NCBI RefSeq assembly: GCF_964058985.1
Contig: NZ_OZ060379.1
Location: 1 to 64,000 of the forward strand
Length of the DNA stretch: 64,000 nt
DNA from: Buchnera aphidicola (Chaitophorus sp. 3695)
GTDB lineage: Bacteria; Pseudomonadota; Gammaproteobacteria; Enterobacterales; Enterobacteriaceae
Direction of reading: 5' to 3'
Both the position numbers and the translations under genes were made by a program. Positions 57,056-64,000 of this stretch are shown one piece after another. The notes under the pieces were generated by a model. It searched no databases. It was not told the DNA's origin and saw only the letters and a program-made list of their open reading frames with translations. Numbering within the stretch: position 1 is the first letter of the stretch; each line of letters opens with the position of its first letter.

Positions 57056-57440
57056 AATTAGTTTATCCTTAATTAAAAAGTTCATATAATTTATATAATA
57101 AATTTTTTATTTAATTTTTTAATATTTATATATTTTATTTGAGTTTATTTAGAAAATAAATCACTTTATATTAACATTAATATTTAAATTCTGAAAAAAA
57201 ATAAAGAATATATTTTGAAAATTTTTTTTATTTTTTATAATTTTAAATAATGTTTTAATAAAAATATAATTTTTAATTACAAATATTTTATAAATTTTTA
57301 AATTAAATATTTCTCATATTATTTGAAAATATATTTTCAAAAATTTTTTAAAAAATAACAAGTTTAAGTTAATATTAAATATTTTTATATTAAAAATAAT
57401 ATATAATAAACTATAATACTGAGTAATTTTAATATTTTCT
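57056..57440. other. Intergenic region between ptsH and ligA with a 20-bp palindrome
   Basis: No gene is visible on either strand. A perfect 20-bp palindrome (TTTGAAAATATATTTTCAAA) is at 57322-57341, about 100 bases before ligA. The divergent promoters of ptsHI-crr and ligA should lie here but cannot be fixed. In E. coli cysK borders ptsH and zipA borders ligA; both are gone. Confidence 0.6.
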
Positions 57441-59459
57441 ATGAATAAAATAATTAAAAAAATAAAAAATTTACAAAATAAAATCACTTATCATAATTAT
57501 TTATATTTTTGTTTAGATAAACCTATTATTTCTGATATAAAATATGATTATTTATTAAATAAATTAAAAGATCTTGAAAGTAAAGTAATTAATAAAAAAT
57601 TTATTAATTCTCCTACTCGTGTAATTGGTTCATCAATTTTTAAAAAATCTAAATTTATAAATCATTTAACTCCGATGTTATCTTTAGAAAATATTTTTGA
57701 TAAAAAAAAATTTATAAATTTTTATAAAAAAATGTTAATTTTTTCAAATAAAAAAAATATACAATTTTGTTGTGAATTAAAATTTGATGGTGTAGCTGTA
57801 AATTTAATTTATATAAATGGATTATTGAAGCAAGCATCAACACGAGGTAATGGAGAAAAAGGAGAAGATATTACAAAAAATATATTTTTTATTAAATCCA
57901 TTCCGTTAGTTTTAAATGGTGTAAATTTTCCTAAAATAATGGAAATTAGAGGGGAGATTTTTATTTTAAAAAAAGATTTTATTTCTTTAAACAAAAAAAA
58001 TTATTCTATGAATAATAGCAATTTTTCTAGTGCACGTAATTTAGCATCTGGATTGTTACGTAGAAAAATTTTAGATCATTCATTTAAAAAACATTTATTA
58101 TTTATTTGTCACGGTTTTGAACTATTTAATTATTTTAAAAATATCGATAGTTATTATTTTAATTTATTAAAAATAAAAAATTGGGGTTTTCATATAAGTG
58201 AAAAAATATTATTATGTTCCTCGAAAAATAAAATATTAAATTTTTTTAAAAAAATTAAGAATTTAAGATCTATTTTAAAATTTGATATAGATGGTGTGGT
58301 TATAAAAGTAGATTCATTAAAGTTAAGACAAAAAATTGGTTTGATTTCTCGTTCTCCACGTTGGGCTATAGCTTATAAATTTCCAAATGATATGCAAAAA
58401 ACTAAACTTTTAAAAGTAAAATTTCAAGTTGGTAGAACAGGTGTAATTACTCCTGTAGGTTATTTTAAACCCGTAATTATTTCTGGAGTAAAAATTAAAA
58501 AAGCATCTATTTATAATAATAAAGAATTAAAGAAATTAAATTTATATATTGGAGATAAAATTTTTATATGTCGAGCAGGAGATGTAATACCAAAAATTGT
58601 AAATAAAGAAACTGTTTTTACTCAAGTTTCAAAAAAAAAAGTAATTTTTCCAAAAAAATGTCCTTCTTGTTTATTTATTTTAAAGTCATGTATAAAAAAA
58701 AATAATTTTTATTGTACTAATAGTTTTTTTTGCATACCGCAAATACAAAAACGTATTATCCATTTTTTTTCTAAAAATACTTTTAAAATCAAAGGATTAA
58801 GTCCTCATATAATTAATCAATTGATTAAAAAAAATAATTTTCGTAATCCAATAGATTTCTTTAAATTAAATTTTAATATTTTACAATCATTAAAAAATGT
58901 TGGTCAAAAAACTGCAAATAATATTTTGCATTCTTTAAAAAAATTTAATTGTATTTCTTTAGAAAAATTTATTTTTTCTTTGGGAATTAAAGGTATTGGA
59001 AGAAGTGTTTCATATAATTTAGCTAATTCTTGTGGTTCTTTAAAAAATTTATTAAACATACCAAAAAAAAATATTTTAAATATTCCAGGAATTGGAGAAT
59101 CAATTTGTACAAATTTAATTAATTTTTTATCTAATCCAAATAATTTAAATATTATTCATCAATTAATTAATAAATTTCATATTAAAGTTTTCTTTAAAAA
59201 AAATAAATCTGTAATTATTAAAAAATCTATTTTTTATCAAAAAAATATTTTAATTACAGGGCAATTAAAAAATTTTTCTAGAATTGAAATTACACAAAAA
59301 TTAGAGAGTTTAGGAGGAATAGTAAAAAATTATATTTCAAAAAATATTGATTTAGTTATTTTAGGTAAAAATCCTGGTAAGAAATTTATATATGCTGTTA
59401 ATTTAAAAAAAAAAATAATTACTGAAGATAAAGTTTTAAAAGTATTTTCTAAAATATAA
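57441..59459 (+). CDS. ligA: NAD-dependent DNA ligase LigA
   Basis: Seals nicks in DNA using NAD. The 672 residues match E. coli (671). The adenylated lysine is in CELKFDGVAVN, followed by TRGNGEKGEDIT; the OB fold, a four-cysteine zinc site (CPSC ... C ... C), helix-hairpin-helix repeats (LKNVGQKTA, IPGIGESI) and the C-terminal BRCT domain (ILITGQLKNFSR) are in order. Confidence 0.98.
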   Translation: MNKIIKKIKNLQNKITYHNYLYFCLDKPIISDIKYDYLLNKLKDLESKVINKKFINSPTRVIGSSIFKKSKFINHLTPMLSLENIFDKKKFINFYKKMLIFSNKKNIQFCCELKFDGVAVNLIYINGLLKQASTRGNGEKGEDITKNIFFIKSIPLVLNGVNFPKIMEIRGEIFILKKDFISLNKKNYSMNNSNFSSARNLASGLLRRKILDHSFKKHLLFICHGFELFNYFKNIDSYYFNLLKIKNWGFHISEKILLCSSKNKILNFFKKIKNLRSILKFDIDGVVIKVDSLKLRQKIGLISRSPRWAIAYKFPNDMQKTKLLKVKFQVGRTGVITPVGYFKPVIISGVKIKKASIYNNKELKKLNLYIGDKIFICRAGDVIPKIVNKETVFTQVSKKKVIFPKKCPSCLFILKSCIKKNNFYCTNSFFCIPQIQKRIIHFFSKNTFKIKGLSPHIINQLIKKNNFRNPIDFFKLNFNILQSLKNVGQKTANNILHSLKKFNCISLEKFIFSLGIKGIGRSVSYNLANSCGSLKNLLNIPKKNILNIPGIGESICTNLINFLSNPNNLNIIHQLINKFHIKVFFKKNKSVIIKKSIFYQKNILITGQLKNFSRIEITQKLESLGGIVKNYISKNIDLVILGKNPGKKFIYAVNLKKKIITEDKVLKVFSKI

Positions 59460-59467
59460 TTCTTATT

Positions 59468-59540
59468 TGGGTCGTGCAGGATTTGAACCTGCGACCAATT
59501 GATTAAAAGTCAACTGCTCTACCAACTGAGCTAACGACCC
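59468..59540 (-). tRNA. tRNA-Lys(TTT): tRNA-Lys (anticodon TTT)
   Basis: Reverse strand from 59540: acceptor GGGTCGT pairing with ACGACCC, D-arm AGCTCAGTTGGTAGAGC, anticodon arm GTTGA-CTTTTAA-TCAAT (TTT), T-arm GCAGGTTCAAATCCTGC. It is 73 bases with discriminator A and no encoded CCA. It reads both lysine codons, which are very abundant here. Confidence 0.97.
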
Positions 59541-59554
59541 ATGAAAAAAGTTTT

Positions 59555-59627
59555 TGGGTGATGACGGACTTGAACCGCCGACTTCCTCCGTGTAAGAGAG
59601 GCGCTCTACCAACTGAGCTAATCACCC
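59555..59627 (-). tRNA. tRNA-Val(TAC): tRNA-Val (anticodon TAC)
   Basis: Reverse strand from 59627: acceptor GGGTGAT pairing with ATCACCC, anticodon arm CCTCT-CTTACAC-GGAGG (TAC), T-arm GGCGGTTCAAGTCCGTC. It is 73 bases with discriminator A and no encoded CCA. Val and Lys tRNAs next to gltX match the E. coli valU-lysV locus. Confidence 0.97.
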
Positions 59628-59772
59628 TATTTTATAAAAATAATTTAAAAAATTTTATTAATATTTATTAAAAATTTAATATTATAATTATTTTTTAAAT
59701 TTTAAAAATTTTTATTTCATTATATAATATTTTTATTAAAAAATACAATAATATTTATTGACAAGAGAAAAT

Positions 59773-61182
59773 ATGATTATAAAAACACGTTTTGCACCTA
59801 GTCCAACTGGGAATTTACATTTTGGGAATATTCGAACAGCATTATATTCTTGGTTATATGCTAAAAAAAATAACGGAATTTTTGTATTGAGAATAGAAGA
59901 TACTGATCAAAAAAGATCTAAAGATATTTATTCTAAAAATATTTTTGATACGTTAAAATGGTTAAAATTAAATTGGAATGAAGGTCCTTTTTTTCAAAGT
60001 AAAAAAATAAAATATTATCAAGAAATTATTTTATATATGTTAAAAAAAGGACTTGCATATAAATGTTATTGTAATAACGAAACTTTACTTAGAATGAAAA
60101 ATGAAAAAATTTTAAAACAAGAAAAACCAAGATATGATGGTAGATGTAGAAATCTAGATAAAAATTTTAATAGTTTAAATAAATATGTAGTGAGATTTAA
60201 AAATCCTATAACTGGTATAGTATCTTTTAATGACATGATTCGGGGAGAAATAAAATTTAATAACTCTGAATTAGATGATTTAATTATTCAAAGAGAAAAT
60301 GGAATACCAACATATAATTTTTGTGTAGTAATTGATGATGTTGATTCAAAAATTACACACGTTATTCGAGGTGAAGATCATATTAATAATACTCCTCGTC
60401 AAATAAATATTTTAAGGTCTTTACAAGCTAATGTACCATCATATGCTCATTTATCCATGGTAATGAACAATAATAAAATTAATTTTTCTAAAAGAGATAA
60501 TTCAATTAAAATATTGACTTATAAAAAATTAGGATATTTGCCAGAAGCGATTTTAAATTATATTTTAAGATTAGGTTGGTCACATGGTAATCAAGAAATT
60601 TTTAGTATAAAAGATATGATTCATCTATTTAATTTAAAATCAATTACCAAATCTTCTAGTATTTTTGATTTAAATAAATTACTCTGGATTAATAAATATT
60701 ATATGAATATATCTCATAAAAAATATATTAAAAAAATGATTGTATATTACTTTAAGAAAAATAATTTAGATTATAAATTAGGACCAGATCTAGATAAAAT
60801 TATACCAAATTTTTTACCACATGTTTACACTATTAAAAATTTATTTAATTCAATTTTATATTTTTATATTAAAGATAATAAAATTTCTTATCCAGATTGT
60901 ATTAATAATTATTTAAATTTTGATACATTAAAAATTTTAAAAATAGTATATAAAAAAATTTTAATATTAAAAGATTGGAATTTAAATGTAATTTTAAATA
61001 TAATAAAAAATATATCTTTACGTTTAAAGATTTTATTAAAAGAAATTATTATTCCGATACGTTTAGCTTTAATTGGAAAAACTCATTCTATAGGAATTAA
61101 TCAAATTATGTATTTTTTAGGAAAAGAAAAATCTTTATTTAGAATAAAAAAATTTATAAAATATATAGAAATATCATTATAG
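59773..61182 (+). CDS. gltX: Glutamyl-tRNA synthetase
   Basis: Class I aminoacyl-tRNA synthetase for glutamate. From ATG 59773 it is 469 residues (471 in E. coli) and begins MIIKTRFAPSPTGNLHFGN with the HIGH-type motif; a TTG at 59758 is in frame but overlaps the likely ribosome binding site AGAG. VLRIEDTDQKRS is conserved. The KMSKS-type loop reads NFSKRDNS, where E. coli has LSKRHG. The C-terminal anticodon-binding part is heavily lysine/isoleucine-biased. Confidence 0.97.
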   Translation: MIIKTRFAPSPTGNLHFGNIRTALYSWLYAKKNNGIFVLRIEDTDQKRSKDIYSKNIFDTLKWLKLNWNEGPFFQSKKIKYYQEIILYMLKKGLAYKCYCNNETLLRMKNEKILKQEKPRYDGRCRNLDKNFNSLNKYVVRFKNPITGIVSFNDMIRGEIKFNNSELDDLIIQRENGIPTYNFCVVIDDVDSKITHVIRGEDHINNTPRQINILRSLQANVPSYAHLSMVMNNNKINFSKRDNSIKILTYKKLGYLPEAILNYILRLGWSHGNQEIFSIKDMIHLFNLKSITKSSSIFDLNKLLWINKYYMNISHKKYIKKMIVYYFKKNNLDYKLGPDLDKIIPNFLPHVYTIKNLFNSILYFYIKDNKISYPDCINNYLNFDTLKILKIVYKKILILKDWNLNVILNIIKNISLRLKILLKEIIIPIRLALIGKTHSIGINQIMYFLGKEKSLFRIKKFIKYIEISL

Positions 61183-61700
61183 ATATATAAATACTTTTAT
61201 AAAAATATTTTTATATTGTGGTTTCTTTTTAAAAATTATGTATTATTATAAAAAAATAATAATTAAAAAAATTAATTTTTATATATTGAAAAAATTATTT
61301 TAATTTTAAATTAATTAGTTTTACATAATTTTAAAAAAATAATTTAATTTTATAAAATTTATATTAATTTTTTTCAAAATATAAATAAATTAAAATTATG
61401 ATTTCTATATTATGATATTTTAAAATTTAAATTTTTTAATTTACTTACGATATATTTAAAAATTTTTTATCAATATGTGATATTTTTATTTATAAATATA
61501 TTTTTTTTAAATACAAAAGTTTTCTATTTTTTTGATATTTTTATATTTATTTACAGTTTTTGTGATTATTTTTAATATAAAAAATTTTATATACTTTTTA
61601 TAATTTTACTTTTTTATGTTAAATATATAAATTAAATCTGTTTTGTATAGTTTTTAAAAATATAATATATTAAAATATATGATTTAGGTTATTTAACATT
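61183..61700. other. Long non-coding region between gltX and fliF
   Basis: 518 bases without a recognisable gene on either strand; only simple A/T sequence. In Buchnera with a fuller flagellar set fliE lies next to fliF, and no fliE reading frame or remnant is recognisable here. TTTAGG at 61684-61689 may be the fliF ribosome binding site. Confidence 0.6.
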
Positions 61701-63263
61701 ATGAATTTTTATTTTCAAGATAATAAACATATTAAAAAAAAATCTTGTATTTTTAATATTTTTCTATATTTACTTCATACTAAAAAAACAATATTTTTAA
61801 TATTTTTTTTTACCATTACTATATTTTTTTCTTTATTTTTTTGGATTAAATCAATAAATTATAAAATAATTTATAAAAATTTATGTATAAAAAATAGTAA
61901 AAAAATTATTAAAAAATTGATAAATTTAAAAATTTCGTATAAAGATTCTAAGATTGAAAAATCTTTATGCATTCCTGCAGATCAAATCAATATTTTTAAT
62001 ATTGATTTTAAAAATATTAAATTAACAAGTAATTTTAGAGAATCTAAATTATTTAATTTGAAAAGATTTAAAATAAGAAGTATGTTTAACAATAAAATTA
62101 ATAATCAAGATATCTTAGAAAAAGAGTTATTAAAAAATATAAAAAAATTAAGTTTCATAAACCATACTATTTTTAATATTAATTTTTATGAAAATGATTT
62201 GATTCTAGATGCATGTAATGAATCTTTTGCATTAATTTTAGTAAATATTAATACACAAAAAAATATAATTTCAAAAGATTTTTTAGATGCAATTATCTCT
62301 TTAATTTGTACGAGTATACCAAATTTTCCTAAAAAAAATATTATTTTTTTAAATAAATTTGGAGAATTATTGTATTTAAAAAAAAATATTTTATATACTA
62401 AAGAAAATTATAGAAATATTTATGATATTAGTTTAATTCAAAATATATATAAAAATAATATAGAAAATTTTGTATCGTATAGTTTTAGAAAAAAGAACAC
62501 ATTAGATAAAATTATAATTCAAGGTAGTATGAATCAATCGAATTATAAAAATAATTTTTATAAATTATATAAAAAAAATTTTATTAATTCAAAAAACTTG
62601 AATTTATTTAAAAGTACGTATACATTTAATAATAATTATATAAACAATACACTTAAAGAGAATAAAAAAAATTATAGTAATATTATTCTTAGTAATTCTT
62701 GTAAAAAATATGATGTAAAACAAAGATTTCATGAATTAAATTTTTATCAATATAAAAAATATGATTCTGATTTCAAAAAAAAAAAAATATTAAAGTTAAT
62801 TGATTTAAATGCAAGTAATCTTGAAGATTCTAATTATAAATTTGATAATTTTAAATCAAATCTTATATTAGATATTAAAGAGAGTACTCCTTCATCTATG
62901 AATGAATTAATGAAGTATAAAAAAGATAATGAAAATAAATATATTTTTTTAGTAAATAATGAAGTTTTTAATATAAAAAATTTAATAAAAGATGTTGTCG
63001 GATGCTCTATGTTAAGAGATGATTCTATAGAAATTTTAAATTGTAATTATATAGAACCGGAGAATTATATTATTTCATATATACCTATTAAAAAAAATGA
63101 ATCTGTTGATAGGACATTGCATTTAGTTCCATGGTTTATATTATTTTTTTTTATAATTTTATTAATAACGTCTTTTTTTTCTTTTAAAAAATTAACAAAA
63201 AAAATTCAAGATAGTAATATAAATATTATGTATAATTTACCAAAGAATTTTAAAAACACATAA
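61701..63263 (+). CDS. fliF: Flagellar MS-ring protein FliF, C-terminally shortened
   Basis: Inner-membrane ring of the flagellar basal body that houses the type III export gate. The 520-residue protein has two membrane helices, about residues 30-48 and 475-494, with a long periplasmic part between them in which FINHTIFNINF and SLICTSIPNFPKKNI correspond to ring-building motifs. E. coli FliF (552) carries a cytoplasmic tail of some 80-90 residues that binds FliG; here only 26 residues follow the second helix. The periplasmic region is poorly conserved and asparagine/lysine-rich, with an in-frame A13 run (62775-62787). fliG does not follow. Confidence 0.88.
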   Translation: MNFYFQDNKHIKKKSCIFNIFLYLLHTKKTIFLIFFFTITIFFSLFFWIKSINYKIIYKNLCIKNSKKIIKKLINLKISYKDSKIEKSLCIPADQINIFNIDFKNIKLTSNFRESKLFNLKRFKIRSMFNNKINNQDILEKELLKNIKKLSFINHTIFNINFYENDLILDACNESFALILVNINTQKNIISKDFLDAIISLICTSIPNFPKKNIIFLNKFGELLYLKKNILYTKENYRNIYDISLIQNIYKNNIENFVSYSFRKKNTLDKIIIQGSMNQSNYKNNFYKLYKKNFINSKNLNLFKSTYTFNNNYINNTLKENKKNYSNIILSNSCKKYDVKQRFHELNFYQYKKYDSDFKKKKILKLIDLNASNLEDSNYKFDNFKSNLILDIKESTPSSMNELMKYKKDNENKYIFLVNNEVFNIKNLIKDVVGCSMLRDDSIEILNCNYIEPENYIISYIPIKKNESVDRTLHLVPWFILFFFIILLITSFFSFKKLTKKIQDSNINIMYNLPKNFKNT

Positions 63264-63724
63264 GATATGAATATTTCTAATGAAAATAATAAAAAATATT
63301 ATATATAATTAAAAAAAATATAATTTTTGATTATAAAATAATATTTTAAATATATAACATGTAAAATTTTTTTAATTAAATTTAATATATTTTTTTCAAT
63401 AATTTTTTACTTAAATATTATTTATATTAAAATTTTTCTAATAAACAAAATATGTATCATAAATTATAAAATTTATATAAATCAAGTATTAGAACGTGTA
63501 TTGAAAAGCATCTATAAATTTTTTTATAATTAAAATAATTAATATATGAGATATAAATTTATTATGTATAAAAATTTTAGAATATAATTTTTATAAAATA
63601 TTTTATTAGAGAAATTAAATATCTTTTAAAGAATATAAATTAAAATATAATATATTTTTTATAAAATATATTATAAAATTTTAATTCAATAACAACATTA
63701 TTACTATACGAAATATCATAAAAT
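63264..63724. other. Gene-free gap where fliG to fliN are expected
   Basis: 461 bases with no long reading frame. A 13-codon frame (MNISNENNKKYYI) starts 3 bases after fliF, and a short frame reading QVLERVLKSIYKFF occurs near 63484-63525 in slightly richer sequence; either might be a remnant, but both are too short to identify. Confidence 0.5.
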
Positions 63725-64000
63725 ATGAAAACATTATTACAATCCATTAATTATTATTTTTCATTAAATAATATTAACCATTGTTTATATTTATATTATT
63801 GTATGATTATTCTTGCAATAATATTTATTATAAATAGATATATTTATTTTTCTAACTATAGAAATAATTCTTATATAAAAATTAAGTCTAGTATTTCGCT
63901 TGGTCCAAATCAAAAAATTATTATTATAGATTTAAAAAAAGTTACGTTAGTTTTAGGAGTAATTTCAAAAAAAATGATTGTTTTACATCGTTTTGATAAT
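63725..64000 (+). CDS. fliO: Flagellar export protein FliO, 5' part (runs off the window)
   Basis: Read from ATG 63725 to the window end: 92 codons without a stop. A membrane helix (about residues 24-43, CMIILAIIFIINRYIYF) is followed by SSISLGPNQKIIIIDLKKV and LVLGVISKKMIVLHRF, matching the FliO core SASLGARERVVVVDVED and LVLGVTAGQINLLHKL of E. coli. FliO assists assembly of the FliP export gate; fliP, fliQ and fliR would be expected next, outside the window. Confidence 0.85.
   Translation, partial: MKTLLQSINYYFSLNNINHCLYLYYCMIILAIIFIINRYIYFSNYRNNSYIKIKSSISLGPNQKIIIIDLKKVTLVLGVISKKMIVLHRFDN

Noticed and set aside
63267..63308. Short frame right after fliF as a fliG start
   Set aside because: Thirteen codons with Asn/Lys/Tyr low complexity and no FliG motif; it cannot be identified.

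Overview
The window looks like the start of the chromosome of an aphid endosymbiont of the Buchnera aphidicola type (gamma-proteobacterium, Enterobacterales). It is extremely AT-rich, nearly every gene has a clear Escherichia coli orthologue, and the order mnmG, atpBEFHAGDC, gyrB-dnaN-dnaA / rpmH-rnpA-yidC-mnmE, groESL, efp, dnaC, ftsY, rpoH, metE, purH, hupA, rpoCB-rplLJAK-nusG-secE, tRNAs, metF, argGH, secB, rpoD-dnaG-rpsU, tsaD, ribB, cca, crr-ptsI-ptsH, ligA, gltX, fliF is the known Buchnera backbone. I saw no transposons, prophage, CRISPR or horizontally acquired block. I do not assign a host aphid.

Layout. 1-533 is non-coding: three DnaA-box-like nonamers and a 41-bp tandem repeat in front of mnmG, a plausible origin-proximal region. 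534-9268 (+) is mnmG and the complete ATP synthase operon. 9366-14290 (-) is gyrB, dnaN, dnaA; 14505-20566 (+) is rpmH, rnpA, yidC, mnmE and heat-shock groESL. 20703-27261 holds efp, dnaC, rsmD, ftsY, rpoH, metE. 27442-41789 is almost all minus strand: purH, hupA, RNA polymerase, ribosomal proteins, nusG, secE and four tRNAs. 42228-47007 (+) is metF, argG, argH, yibN, secB. 47143-51132 (-) is the macromolecular synthesis operon rpsU-dnaG-rpoD. The rest carries tsaD, ribB, cca, the PTS genes, ligA, two tRNAs, gltX and a stripped flagellar locus (fliF, then the start of fliO).

How it works together. The window supplies energy (F1F0 ATPase, PTS), replication, transcription, translation and tRNA maturation, protein export/insertion, and a few nutritional steps for the host (last steps of methionine and arginine synthesis, purines, riboflavin). 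CCA is not encoded in any of the seven tRNA genes, so the retained nucleotidyltransferase Cca is required, although its HD phosphohydrolase motifs are gone.

Most striking points. (1) Two genes, nusG and rsmD, are out of frame by one base at long poly(A) tracts just after their start codons; both need one extra A, which fits rescue by RNA-polymerase slippage (or assembly error). (2) FliF has lost its C-terminal FliG-binding tail and the genes normally between fliF and fliO (fliG to fliN) are missing here, suggesting a basal body kept for export and not for rotation. (3) A sigma-32-type promoter stands before groES, and rpoH itself carries an in-frame A16 tract. (4) Genes expected by synteny (argE/C/B, cysE, cysK, murB, tufB, zipA, dnaT, fliE) are absent at their usual places. 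(5) Many transcription units end in clear hairpins, some at positions with known regulatory hairpins in E. coli (rplL-rpoB, rpsU-dnaG).
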